A DNA stretch of 64,000 bases from Chiridota heheva. Its lineage: Eukaryota; Echinodermata; Holothuroidea; Apodida; Chiridotidae. A model generated the notes under the pieces. That model made no database searches. It worked only from the letters and a program-made list of their open reading frames with translations, and was not told the DNA's origin. Each line of letters starts with the position of its first letter. Position 1 is the stretch's first letter. Positions 1 to 11,900 of the stretch are shown here, piece after piece. The stretch is from positions 182,001 to 246,000 of the forward strand of contig JAIGNY010004440.1 in NCBI GenBank assembly GCA_020152595.1, in the 5' to 3' direction. The position numbers were made by a program, and so were the translations under genes.

Positions 1-349
1 GGGGGGAGGGGGGAGAAGACGAAGATCTGTCGCTTCTTCACTCTCTCAGCCGCTTTTTGAAAGTGCAGGTCGGGTGGAGTCTTGTGCTCCGACCACGCCG
101 CTTGATCTCAGTTGCTGCATAGAGTACAAGGGTTGGACTCGCAGCATAATCTACACGCGTAACACGTGAGATGGATGTCACCGGAGCATAATTTAAAGAA
201 GCGTTTACATGCTATGCATCGCGGGACATCTTGGGTGCGTAATGTACCGACACTCAGAGACCTGTCCTCCGTGTCCATAATACTGGTGAAAATAACTGCG
301 GAACTGTAACGTTCAATGAAGACAATCTTATTTATGGCGTTCACACGGC
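1..349. other. left edge, no gene recognised
   Basis: The window opens with a short G/A-rich tract. I see no exon-like open frame with splice sites and no recognisable repeat here. The sequence is somewhat richer in GC than most of the window. Confidence 0.4.
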
Positions 350-620
350 CATAGACCTGTGAAGCCGTAGGCCACGGAGCCGTATGGGACAGTCCGACCG
401 TCCAACGGACCCGTAAACACGAGCTGTAGAGCCGTATGGAGCCTTCCAATAGACCTGTACGGACTCGTAAACACAGGCCACGGAGCCATATGGTACCGTC
501 CAATGGACACGTACGGATGCATATACACGGACCGTGAAGCCGTATGGAACCGTCCAATGGACTCGTACAGAGCCGTCACGGACCCGTATGCAGCCGTGAA
601 CACGGACCGTGGAACGATAT
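350..620. repeat. degenerate tandem repeat, unit about 60-70 bp
   Basis: Phrases such as GAGCCGTATGGA, CCGTCCAATGGAC and GGACCCGTA recur in the same order several times with many substitutions. Both strands therefore carry open frames of about 150 codons with repetitive translations. I read these frames as by-products of the repeat, not as genes. The unit is CpG-rich compared with the surrounding DNA. Confidence 0.6.
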
Positions 621-1080
621 GGATCTGATCACCTGAGCAGTATGGACGAGAAAGGACTTGTGAAATCACTTGTGACTCACGTATAACCTCTTTAGGCGCC
701 GCGTTTACGTGGCCTAACCGGTCCCTATCGCGGAACTGTGGACCACAGCGGTGTACAAAAGGTTTACCCACTAAAAAACGCGCCTCCTACATCTCAGTAA
801 TCTTATCAAGAAGGGGGCGCTTCTTTATAGTGGTTTATTCTATGTGACGTCTAGGACGCCATTTAGCTTATCAATATAGACTCAGGTAACTTACATCTGA
901 TAGACCGCACCCATGCCCATGCCGACTCATGGTCCTCCAGGGGGTGAATCAGGAAAAAGTTAACAAAATAAACTACAAATACAGGCCTCCACGACTCAGT
1001 AATCTATCGAGAGGGTGGCCCTCGCGTAAGTAGAAACTCTGAGACTAATTGATTTATGTCGCCTCTTGGCGTTTATCTGA
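621..1080. repeat. diverged duplicated segment flanking an unknown element
   Basis: Two related stretches occur at about 781-870 and 985-1075. Both contain CTCAGTAATCT followed by TATC and then a GC-rich stretch with CGC. They look like diverged copies of one sequence. No coding potential was recognised. Confidence 0.4.
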
Positions 1081-2263
1081 AAAGTAAAAATATATATATG
1101 AATGCATACATATACACTTACACCAAGACGCCCCTACGGGAGATGTACCTACGACCCTTTGTCAAACATAGAGAGGCAAGCCACAGCAATTTAGTATATC
1201 AAACAATTTAATCAGAAAATTTTCTACCTGAAAATGTTTAAAAGCCCGAGAAAATGTACCGAACGTAAATTCTTTAAAAGCATAGGGTAGCGCGGAAAAC
1301 ACGAACCACTTAGTAACTTGGCGTCTGTGGAGATTAAAAAAAAAAAAAAATTAGATCTCCTGGAAAGAGGACGTCAGAGAGACCCCCTCAAGGTCTCTCC
1401 AACGCCCCAAAATTCAAGTTTGAAAATGAAAAACTTTGTCTTAATTATATGCAAGAAAAACGAATACACGATATGTACTGGTAACGTTAAATAAAATATA
1501 GGTTCTCTTGTAAGAACTGTAGCTTCTTAAACCTGTAAGAAGCCGACTCCTGAAACACCCTATGGTGACGTCGACCCAATACGCATGCGCCAACATCAAT
1601 TGAAGAAATGCATACGAGAACCTGTACTGAAGATATCCTAACATGTTAATAAAAATGAATAGTAAAACGCTAGGCTCTCCTCGTGGAAGGGCGAGGCTGA
1701 GGGTGAAAAACACTTAAGCCCAGGGGCAAGAGGTCCACTAGACAGGCCTTAAACCCAGGGGCAAGAGGTCCACTAGACAGGCACACTTGGTGCTCTAGGG
1801 CCTAAAAACACCCGCCGCAAGAGTGAGACTCTTTGAACTAGCCACCCGCTTTGTACGGATGGAAACAAAAACACTCTATCCTAAGTGTAGGCTCAAAGGG
1901 AAAGTCCTGTGAGTCTGACCGAAGAAATCCGGGACCCATGGCTATCTCGTCTTACCTCAGAAGACTTGGAAAGGCGAACCTGATAAGCTAGAGCAGCGTA
2001 AAAACCTGCCTGGTAGAAGCTGCAAGGGAAGAAATTGTTAGAAAAAGGTAAAAATTATAAAAGAAAATTTGACCAGTTTCAGCAATGTTGTAATAACAAC
2101 ACGCTGAAAAGAAGTGAGGGTTAGTAGAGGTATTATGGAGGTCAGGACTGGGCTGGTGACTACGTCTTTAAGGTCGGTTAGAAGTGCGTTAGAATCAGGT
2201 CATGTGACCAGATTGCATATTTATAGCATGGAAGGTAAGGTTTAACTAGAAGTAAACATATAT
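1081..2263. repeat. unknown repeat element, copy A
   Basis: This stretch is repeated in the same order, with indels, at 2264-3166. Shared landmarks in order are AAGCCACAGCAATTTAGTA, CCCGAGAAAATG, CCTCGTGGAA, GGTGCTCTAGGG, AAAAACACCC, CTAGCCACCCG, GAAAAGAAGTGAGGGTTA, TATTATGGAGGTCAGG and TTATAGCATGGAAGGTAAGG. It also has a small internal duplication near 1716-1782 (CCCAGGGGCAAGAGGTCCAC twice). No transposase or reverse transcriptase was seen. It could be a non-autonomous transposon or the non-coding part of a larger element. Confidence 0.65.
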
Positions 2264-3166
2264 ATATATTTATTTACACCAAAGCTTCCCTATGGAGGAA
2301 GTACTTACGACCCTAACGCGGGCGAGACAGAACTACGGAAGATGTTAAACATAGTGTGATGCAAGCCACAGCAATTTAGTACATCAGAAAAACAAAATCA
2401 GATAAACTCATATCTGAAACATTTTAAAACCCGAGAAAATGAACAAAATGTAAAAATGCAAAAAATATGAACTCACAAAATGTTTGGTAACAAAAGAATA
2501 TATAGGCTCTCTTGTAATAACTGTAGATCCTTGGAGCTGGCTAAAGACCCCTCACTCACCTGTGCGCATGAGCCAACTGAAGACATCCTAACAACGAATA
2601 CAATGCTAACATGTATAACGTTAGGCTATCCTCGTGGAAAGGCGGGGTTTAGGGTAAAAAACACTCCTAACCCAAGGGAATGGGGTCCACTAAAAGGCAC
2701 ACCAGGTGCTCTAGGGACTAAAAACACCCACCGCGAGAGTGGGACTCTCTCGTTCTAGCCACCCGTTTTGTAGGATGAAGTAAACACACTTTTCAAGTGT
2801 AAAGTTAATGGGAAAAGTCCAGTGAGTCAGACTGAAGAATTCTCGATCCTCAGATGATTTGAAAAGGCTAGAAAAAATGTCAAACAGCATAAAAACCTGC
2901 ATGGTAGGAGCTGCAAGGAAGAAAATTGTTAGAAAAAAGGAAAAATAAATTCTAAAGAAAATTTTCGGCCAGTTCCAGCAATATTGTGCCAGCAATGCAC
3001 TGAAAAGAAGTGAGGGTTAATTAGAGGTATTATGGAGGTCAGGCTGGGCTGGTAGCTATGTTTTTAAGGTCACTTAGAAGTGCGTTAGAATCAGGTCACT
3101 GGACCAGATTGCAAATTTATAGCATGGAAGGTAAGGTATAACTTAAAGTAAATATCTCTTTACATA
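2264..3166. repeat. unknown repeat element, copy B (direct, shorter)
   Basis: Second diverged copy of the 1081-2263 element in the same orientation. Both copies begin just after a TA-rich microsatellite (near 1088 and 2259). It is about 280 bp shorter than copy A because of internal deletions. Its 92- to 94-codon open frames on both strands match no family that I know. Confidence 0.65.
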
Positions 3167-3548
3167 TCACTTAAAACCAAAACCACAAAAAATTATATGC
3201 TTACCAATGCAAAAACAAAATATGACAGAAGCAACCATAGACCAAAGATCTTTCAAAAAAAAAACAAAATCTCAAAAGAATTCTAAACCAATCTGAAAAT
3301 CAGATCCACAGAAGACACCAATGAAATTCATGGCATTACGTACATACAAAATTAATGTAAATTTGCTTAGATATTCTAAATGGAAATTTTATCACATCTC
3401 ATCATTATTTAAAGTAACATAATATGATACCAAGACTGAATTGCATGAATCTCTATCTTAAAAAAACAAACAAAAAACCTATAATTTACAGCAAAAATCA
3501 GTTATTACCCTTGAATTTGCAGTTTACAAATATGTCACATTAAAACAA
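3167..3548. other. AT-rich non-coding DNA
   Basis: A-rich sequence with short A runs. No exon, RNA gene or repeat boundary was recognised. Confidence 0.4.
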
Positions 3549-4177
3549 ATTTAAAAAGGATACATAGTCTAATATAATCCTTATTTCATTTGATAGAGGA
3601 TTAAAATCTAAACCAACAGCAAGTCAAAATCTCATTCCTATCTCAAGTTATCCATAATTAAAGTCAACACATAGAGGCTGCCATTTTGCTTATTTCTGGA
3701 TTGAAATTTTGTTAATGATGACATTATTTTTTCAACATAGACTAAGGAATGTAATGTATTTCTCTATAACTTTACATTATGTTTTAATTACAAAATTATT
3801 TGACACATAGTTTTAATAGCATGTTTAGACTTAAAATTTTCTAATGTGTACACTATAGTCAAAAATGTTCTTGTTCTTTTGAATGTTTTTACAAAATTAG
3901 CGCTAAAAGACAAACAATTTTTCATGAGTTAGAAAACTTGAGATAGATTATAAAGAAATACAAAGCATTCCAACATCCTGCTGTGCTGATGACATCATAT
4001 TTTGCATATTTTGAAATCAAAATGGCAGCTCCCTATTTAGTAGTAGCAATAAAGTTTATAATAATTACAAAAAATGTGTTAAATTTCTTCAGGAGTTATG
4101 AAACTTGGTCAGAAGATTTGTTATTTTTAATTCTATCATATGAAATAAGGATTATGTAGACTTTAGGTCTCCTTAAG
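3549..4177. repeat. foldback (inverted-repeat) element
   Basis: The left arm carries AATCCTTATTTCATTTGATAG. The right arm carries its reverse complement with one mismatch, at about 4128-4160. Further inward the arms both keep CTGCCATTTTG (left) and CAAAATGGCAG (right). The centre lies near 3860. Arms are about 200 bp and considerably diverged. A related fragment (CAAAATGGCGG, GTTTGTAATAATTACA, TTTCAGGAG) lies at 62868-62943. This is the architecture of a foldback MITE. No coding capacity was seen. Confidence 0.55.
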
Positions 4178-5281
4178 TAAAAAAATTGAAAATGAATTGA
4201 GGGCAGACTATAACACAAAAGTTTACTCATAAGTGAGGTACAAACTGCACATAAAGCTTTTATGACAGTTCTCATAATTTCATCACTCTTGTTTCTGGCT
4301 TTTGTTGCCTTCTTCCTTCCTTCCCATTTAATACAAAGTTATGTCAGTATAAGTGCAGTTAATTCAGTAAACAGAAAGAAAAAATTAATTAAGTAATCGT
4401 GGGATATTCAAAAGATATATGGACAGGTAGAGATATTATATGCATCAGCAAAATCTTTAATTTCTGAACAGTTTTACGTCATAAGCACCTATAGTCTGCT
4501 ATGGCTAATCAAAGTTTGTATCATTCTTAATGTATGCAAAAGTTTTGATGTACAGAGACAGCTAAAAATCTTGCGTGTAATTCTATTAAATTCTGTCCTA
4601 ATTTCATTCACTGAAAAATGTGAGATTTTTTTCATCTGCTAATTTTTGATCGAGGTAAGATTAAAAAGTTCTTTGTCCTATTCAACTGCTCCCTTACACA
4701 CAATGTTAGTGGAGGATTGAAAAACAATCAGTTAACATAAGGAAATTCTTGTTGTGATGTCACAAAATCTGAATACAATTTCCATGGCTTAAAGTATATT
4801 GTCTTTAATGCTAAGCTCATGCTGAATGCTACCTGCCCAGAGATCTTTAAAGGGGAATTTGACAATACATTTAAAACACTAAACAGAAAGGGAAAAAAAA
4901 AATTGCTTGCAAATTCATGCTTTTTATTTCAACACATTTATATTTTTTATGGACAATTAAAAACTCTTTCTCTTTTCTTTTTACAGTTCTATTAACTTTG
5001 AGCAAACTGTCTTTTGAATTTTTGTAATGGTTTAAGTTTACATTTGCAGTTTAATATGGATGATCATAGTTCAAGCATTTTATTACATGCAAAATATGTA
5101 ATGTTGGAAGAGAATACAAACTCACAATCCTTTTGTAGGTTTTAGTCATTAAAAATGATCACAATGTCTGTTAGATGTTCATTTGGGTATACTTAAAAAG
5201 GAATATTCCCATGATTTTTCATGTGCATTTACATGAACAATTGCACATAAATAATCATGAAGTATTTGTGTTGTCATGACC
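4178..5281. other. AT-rich non-coding DNA
   Basis: No exon with conserved residues was found. At 5193-5215 there is a short stretch (AAAAAGGAATATTCCCATG) resembling the terminus of the foldback element at 55728-56296, so this region contains at least one decayed transposon end. Confidence 0.4.
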
Positions 5282-5307
5282 CGTGCATTACATTTCTGTA
5301 ATGCACG
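5282..5307. repeat. perfect 10-bp hairpin
   Basis: CGTGCATTAC is followed by a 6-base loop and then its exact reverse complement GTAATGCACG. It lies in non-coding DNA and has no T-run or gene that would make it a terminator. It is either a remnant of a palindromic element or a chance cruciform. Confidence 0.6.
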
Positions 5308-5490
5308 ACCTTGAGTATTTGGTTTAGTCCATTATCAAAACAGGCGAATCTTTTAACAAAGCAAAAAAAAAAAAAGTGTTTGTAAACTTTTCTCGTTTTT
5401 CTTTTAAAATTTTTTTAGTACATTTTAAACAATCTAACATAGAAATTTTATAAAAAGATTAACAATTTTGCATCCTGTTTATATGCATAT

Positions 5491-6027
5491 TTAAAGGATA
5501 AGTTTAGTAACATGTCCATTTTATATAAAAGAGGACTTCAAAAGAAACAAAATGGTGAAGAAAGCATTGCAAAATCTTATTCCGTTAAGGAGATATTCAA
5601 GTTTAAAGTTTGGTTTCATTTCTGTAGAAACGACTGAAATTAAGACTAGTTGTGATGTCACAGCCTCAGATTCCTCAAAGTCTTTATATATTTTAAAATA
5701 AGTTTATTTAATTTGTTTCACTTTTTAAGTTATTTTCCCTCAAATTTTCAGTTTTACTACTTATATGACACACACCATGGTTTTTAAGCCACAAAATCGC
5801 AGGACAAAATATGATAGAATACATAAAGACTTTGAGGAACCTGAGGCTATGAAATCACATCTAGTATGATTTCAGTCGTTTCTACCTAAATGGTACCAAA
5901 CTTTAAAGTAAACTCAAATATCTTCTAAACGGAATACGATATTTGAATGCTTTCTTCACCATTTGTTTCTATTGTAGTCCTCTTTCATATAAAATAAGCT
6001 TGCTTGACCACTGAACTAATCGTTTAA
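5491..6027. mobile_element. TTAA-flanked foldback MITE, copy 1
   Basis: It starts TTAA+AGGATAAGTTTAG and ends CTGAACTAATCG+TTTAA. The two arms are reverse complements over about 220 bp: AAGAAAGCATT, AATCTTATTCCG and CCTCAGATTCCTC on the left are mirrored by GAGGAACCTGAGG and AATGCTTTCTTCACC on the right. The ends abut TTAA, the target site of piggyBac-type transposases, so this is probably a non-autonomous element moved by such an enzyme. No transposase is encoded. Copies 2 and 3 are at 6127-6673 and 15566-16100. Confidence 0.7.
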
Positions 6028-6126
6028 TGCAGTTTAGAGGACTTTGCACTCGCCAATGATTCAGGCCAAAGTCCTTTGCCCTGTGCATTAAATACGCTTA
6101 TAAACACTACGCCTCAAGATTATTCT

Positions 6127-6673
6127 TTAAAGGATTAGTTCAGTGCTCAAGCATGTTCATGTTATATTGAAGAGAACTTCAAAAGAAAGAAAATAGTGAA
6201 GAATGCCTTCAAAAATCTTGTTCTGTTAAGGAGACATTCAAGTTTAGAGCTGTCTTATCTGTGTAGAAATGACTGGTGTAGTAAGTCTACTATGGAAAGT
6301 TGGCATCTTCATCCTGATATTCTTAACAATTGTTAATGTAATTTTAAAGAAAGTGTGCTTAAATTTTTCGCGATTGAAAATACTTTTCCAGTTTTACCTT
6401 CTTTTGTCTTGACATATCCCATTATTTTTAGGCCACAAAATCGCAGGACAAAATTTGATAGAATACATAAATAAAGAGGCTTAGGAATTTGAAGCAATGA
6501 AATCACAACTAGTCTGATTCAGTCGTTTTTACACAAATGATACCAAACTTTAATCAACTTAAATATTTATCTCCTGAAATAATATTGTTGGATGTTTTCT
6601 TCACTATTTTGTTTCTTTTAAAGTCTTTCTTCATATAAGATAAACATGCTTGACCCCTGAAATAATCCTTTAA
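6127..6673. mobile_element. TTAA-flanked foldback MITE, copy 2
   Basis: It begins TTAA+AGGATTAGTTCAG at 6127 and ends CTGAAATAATCCT+TTAA at 6673. Subterminal GCTCAAGCATGTT is mirrored by AACATGCTTGACC. The internal sequence shares ACTTTCCATAGTAG-type sequence with the copy near 15945. It sits only 100 bp from copy 1. It is non-coding and moved, if at all, by a transposase supplied elsewhere. Confidence 0.7.
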
Positions 6674-7124
6674 TTTAAGAAACAAATTTGCAAAAAAAAC
6701 ATGTTGATATCTTTCAATATTGATAAGTTATCATGTTTTATCATGTTATCATAGAGGGTGATGAAAAGTGACAGGTGCAGTATAATCTAATTCAACAGAG
6801 TGATGTCATAGCTCCATTTAAAAAATAATTGTTATGTATTTTTTTTTAATTCTTTGATTATTAGAAACCTCTTTCTGAATGATTGGAGACATCTTTAGTT
6901 TAATTTCTGAGATCGGGTATAACATGCACCTCATAAACATGCTTTGCCCAACTTCATGCTACTATTCTTTTTATTCTAAAAACAAAAATTAAAATATAGT
7001 TGTCAAATACATAAAAATAATCTTGAATGTGCAGCTATGACATCACGCTGTATATTGCACAGATCATATTTCAACACACTGATGAAATCTTGGAAATGCA
7101 ACAACTCCAACACAGAATAAGTTT
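6674..7124. other. non-coding DNA
   Basis: AT-rich sequence with no recognised exon, repeat or RNA gene. Confidence 0.4.
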
Positions 7125-7205
7125 GTTTGTTTGATGATGGCTTAACGGCACCACAACAACTAAGGTCAAATTGTGCCTGAGAGGTCAGATCATTCTAGAG
7201 GTATG
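7125..7205. repeat. short dispersed repeat
   Basis: The phrase TTTGTTTGATGATGGCTTAA, followed by a CACCACAACA stretch and TTGTGCCTGAGAGGT, recurs with few changes at 45258-45340. The second copy precedes a broken LINE. It may be part of that retroelement or an independent short element. Confidence 0.6.
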
Positions 7206-7411
7206 AAGATATCAACATGGCTATTTGTTTCTTGAATAGTTCTCTATCATATAAGAGCACATGAAAATTCATGAGAATATTCCTTAAAGACTCAAAACCT
7301 CTCTTTGTCAGAATCAGCTGATACATCACATGGTAGAAGATTAGATAACATTGGTTTTGCATAAGAAACCAATGTAAGTATTCACATAACATACTTAGAT
7401 TTGAGAGGATG

Positions 7412-8085
7412 TAAAACAGTCACTGGCTGTAAAAGTCACCGGTTGTAAAACATTCAATGGCTGTAAAACAGTCAATGAGTGTAAAACCGTCTATGGCTAT
7501 AAGCAGTCAATGGTTGTAAAACAGTCCATGGTTGTAAAACAGTCAATGGTTGGAAACAGTTAACGGCTGCAAGCAGTCAATGGTTGTAAAAGTCAATGAT
7601 TGTAAAACAGTCCATGGTTGTAAAACAGTCAATGGTTGTAAAAGTCAATTATTGTAAAACAGTCAAAGGCTGTAAAAGAGTCAATGGCTGTAAAACAGTC
7701 ACTGGTTATAAAACACAATGGCTGTAAAACAGTCGGCAGTTGTGGAACATTCAATGGTTGTAAAACATTCAATGACTGTAAACAGTCAATGGTTGTAAAA
7801 CAGTCAATGGTTGTAAAAGTCAATGGTTGTAAAACAGTCCATGCTTGTAAAACAGTTAATGGTTGTAAAAGTCAATTATTGTAAAACAGTCAAAGGCTGT
7901 AAAACAGTCAATGGCTGTAAAACAGTCAATGGCTGTAAAACAGTCACTGGTTGTAAAACACAATGGCTGTAAAACAGTCAGCAGTTGTCAAACATTCAAT
8001 GGTTGAAAAACAGTTAATGACTGTAAACAGTCAATGGCTGTAAAACAGTCAATGGTTGTAAAACAGTCAATGGCTGTAAAACAGC
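7412..8085. repeat. minisatellite, 18-bp unit
   Basis: The unit GGTTGTAAAACAGTCAAT (variants with GGCTG) is repeated about 35 times over 670 bp, with imperfect and shortened units. Because 18 is a multiple of three, both strands show apparent open frames such as CKTVNGCKTV-type repeats. These are artefacts. A second-order pattern is visible: the block 7626-7760 is echoed at 7855-8000, including the rarer phrases CAATTATTGTAAAACAGTC and GGTTATAAAACACAATGG. Confidence 0.85.
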
Positions 8086-8243
8086 CAATTTTGAAGGTTT
8101 TTTTGCTATTTGAATGATTTTTGATAACTGAAAGCAATCCAGCTGATGTTTTATGTAGCATTTGTTTTTAGGTAAAGTACTGAGGGGTTTGAAAGGTGAA
8201 ATTTGTCTGTTTTCAACAAAACTTATCCTACATATACTACTTA

Positions 8244-8908
8244 GGCTTAAACCACAGGTGTTCCTAGCATTATGGCAACCTATATACATACTTATCACAT
8301 ATATAAATAACAAGGTAGGTCATCCTCCTACCGTGACTTTCAAACTGTATATCAAAATTCCTTTTTTTTTTGACCACACGCAAATCTTAATTACATTATT
8401 TTTATCCAACTCACATTTGCCCAGACTCCCTTCTTTGTTTATAAGCCACAGTGTTTGTTGGTTTTTTCCAATGAGATGTACAAATGATGAATTTTCTACC
8501 CCATTACAGTCATGACAATGTAAATGCCTAACAATTTGCTGCAAATCAGAGAAATGTTGCGATGACGTCATGAAGCATCACCTCAATGACATCATGGCAA
8601 CATTTCTTTGATTTGCAACAAATTGTCAGGCATTTACAGTCATGACTGTAATGGGGTAGAAAATTCATCATTTGTACATATCATGGAGAAAAAAAATAAC
8701 AAATACTGTGGTTTATAAATAAAGAAGGGAGTCTCCAGCAAATGTGAGTTGAGTAAAACAATGTAATAAAGATTCCTGACTTGGTCAAAAAAAGAAATTT
8801 TCATATACGCTTCAAAAGTCACGGTAGAAGGTGACCTTCCTTGTTATATATATATATGTAATAAGTATATAGGTTGCCATAACGCTAAGAACACATGTGG
8901 TTCAAACC
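8244..8908. mobile_element. large palindromic foldback element
   Basis: The arms of about 320 bp are close reverse complements. The outer ends read AACCACAGGTGTTC on the left and AACACATGTGGTT on the right. Both arms contain ATGGCAACCTATATAC, CTACCGTGACTTT, GAATTTTCTACCCCATTACA and AAATGCCT. The centre is near 8578, between a perfect TGACGTCA (8562-8569) and TGACATCA. Nothing in it resembles a transposase. The high arm similarity suggests a fairly recent insertion or ongoing arm conversion. I could not define a convincing target duplication. Confidence 0.75.
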
Positions 8909-11900
8909 TCCGGGAATCATTTCAGATTCCAAAAGCAATTGTAGTCTTTGCTTCTTCATGATATCTTTAATTTATTCATTCCTTGAAACTTTTTCTAAAA
9001 CTGAAACTTTTCATCATATATTTCTAATTCATCTTTCTCAGAAATATCAGTGACAACAACAAAAGTTATTTTGTTCCACTACTTATTTGGCAGAATTATA
9101 TTTTGAATGGGAAAGTCATTCAATTATGCAAAAAGCAATACTTAGTTCCTGAGATATATGTGGCTGACCACATTCCCAAGATTTTTCAAATTTATTCTAA
9201 ATTGGCAATTTTAGAAGTCAAAGCCAGCCATTAAGTTCTTCATGCATCTATCAATTTGCTTTGGGAAGTGATATATCTATGGCTTGAATAACATTTTTCC
9301 TGGTTAATAGTTCGCTCGGGTCAGGTTAAATCTAAAAAACAATGGATTTACACATGGAAAGATATTAAACTGATGACACTACAAATTGCAAATTTTCTTG
9401 AGCGTTTATGTCTGAAAATGTGTAAAAAGCTCTAAAATGGTCCTTTTTACCGATTCCCATGGCATTTTTAAAACTTTTATTATGATTTGAATTGCATTCC
9501 ATACTAAAGATTGCCTTTAGTAGTTGGTAGTCCTATGACAGTGACTAAACCAAAATAATGCATCTTGAATTGGATTTAGTATCCATGTACAAAACGAGAT
9601 GAATCTACAGAAGCAATGGTGAAAACTGATGCCCTAAACCTAATAAGAAAATAACAAATGTTTGGTATTTCATTTTTTGGGGAGCTTTCCTTTTCCTATC
9701 TAGGACTTCTTTGGTATTTACTCCTTTCACACAGGCAAACAGAAATGAATGTCAGCTGCCATGCTTGAGCTGTAACAACAAAACATGTGGTTGCAATGGT
9801 AATCAATCCAAAAAAAATTAAACAAAATTCTACAAAAATAATAAACAACATCTGGATTCTTAAAAGGAGTGGGCCACTGACTGTCTGGGCATGATTAAAA
9901 GCAGAGGAAGCAGAGCCCTTGACAAAAATCCCAGACTAATAAAGCTTGCGATCACAGTCAATGTGATGAATAGCACTACGCTTAAACCGTGAGAAAAGGC
10001 ATGTAAAACAAGTGAGACGGTGACTAGAGAAATCAAAACTAACCTCAAAACTCGAGTGACGTCGAATTACCGGCTAAAAACACAAGAGAATATTTGTGAG
10101 AGTGGATTCAGGGAAATGGTGAACAGAAGACAGAAGTGAGATTGAAAGAACCAAGAGACATATACAAGAGACTATCTTTGTAATAACAGGATTGATTCCT
10201 GCAATAAAACTAATACCATCAAATGGTGTATGCCTTGGTAAGATACTTACGGACAAGTACCAACTTCATGCGCTTATATGATTTGAAACATATCAAAAAC
10301 CATGCAAACAGTGAAATAGTCCTATCAAAATCGGGTAAAAATTTTCCATTTTACAGCATTTTAAATCTTAGATACATCATTAGTATAAATTGTGAATATT
10401 TTGTGACCTCCGAATGGGACAACTAGAAAATTGCTCATGTTAACTTATTGTTTTTCAGTCCTTTCACCAAACATTTTAAATGGGAGAAGTTGCCTAGAGT
10501 GAACAGTGAATTAGATATTTTTCATCACCTTGATCCAGATTTAGCAGTATAACACAATTTAAGAGCCTTTGATCTTTGAAATTTAGGAGAGAATTTTAGT
10601 TGCATTCCTCTTCATACATCGTCAGTTTTGTACAAGCTGAATTTTTTTACAAACTTCTGATTTGTTATAACTTAAAAACTATAAGTGCAACTGTGTCTGT
10701 TTAAAGCCTGTTCTGCTCAGAATGTAATGCTCTCTGCTGTTTTATTAGTTTTGCCACTGTTGAGAGATTGGGTAGAATTAGAGTGTTTAACCATTCAAGG
10801 GGCAATCTCTAGAAAACTTTGTAAGCTAATAGATGAAAAATTTAATTTAAAAAAGAAAAAGGAAAAAGGTGTGAGTATACTCAAAAGAGGTACAGTTGTA
10901 AACAGCTGTTGAGTGAAATTTATGGATTAGAATATGTTCAGAGTTCGTCACTCTTATTACATAAGAATAAACAAAACAGCGTGAGAAAAGACAATATGAG
11001 TACTTACCTTGATGAATATTAATTCTATATCATTACCCATACACTTATGAATACATTGTAGTTCTAAAACTTCTGAGTTTTTCACGACTTGTTGGAATAA
11101 ATAAGTGAATGCTACATGGATATTTTTCTACTTGCCATATTCAAAATAAATAATTCACCATTTGAGGCCTTACCTTTGAGAATTTGAGTTCTATAACACC
11201 TACCCCATTGCTGGCTTTAAATTGGCTTGATTAGAAGAGTTATGCTAATAAAGTGTAACAACTTAGTTTGGGTATACCACAATTGTAATGCTTGCAGGAA
11301 CTAAGTTATATTAACTTGAAATCAGTATTCAGTATTACAAATTTCTCAAGAAGATGGCCCACCTTTTCATGAGAATTACATGATAGTCTCATTAGATCTC
11401 AGGAAATCTCATGAAAGTCTTATGAGATATCAAGAGTTCTCATGATAATATCACGAGAATCTCATGAATTCTCATGAGAAATTGGGCCATATTCAATTTT
11501 TTTGTCACGGCATGGTAAGCTAGAGCTACTTTGTGTAAGGGTGGGGTACAGGCGGCTTATATATTTGGTTCCACCAGCAGCACCTCTAGACCCCAAAACT
11601 ATGTCATAAGTTTCGCACGCAAAAAAAAAAAAATCTAAAAATATAATTTCTAATGTCAGGTATATGCTGCTTCATAATTGCATAAGAATAAGAATTAAAG
11701 GAAACATGTACTTTAATAATACTGTACAGTATTCTTATAAAGATGGCGAAAAAATAACATAGCGAGAAATGTTGGAAAAAGAAGATTAAAAACACTAATG
11801 AAATCTGAAACAGGATCTTACACTATATTTGTATTCATTCATAAAATCCTAGAATTTCATGTTTTACCTTTAAAATTATAATTTGATCTAAAAAACCTTA

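Noticed and set aside
9860..10048. Minus-strand open frame that looks like a membrane peptide
   Set aside because: 62 codons, no homologue recognised, no splice signals linking it to the kinase gene.
10074..10256. Minus-strand hydrophobic open frame (CICLLVLSISLL)
   Set aside because: Short, no splice context, no family resemblance; AT-rich DNA commonly gives such frames.
11001..11225. Possible CCT-domain exons of the kinase near splice-donor-like CTTACCTT at 11003-11010 and TTACCTTT at 11170
   Set aside because: On the minus strand they read GNDIELIFIK and NGVGVIELKFSK. This only faintly resembles NDIRFEF, and no acceptor or extended alignment supports them.
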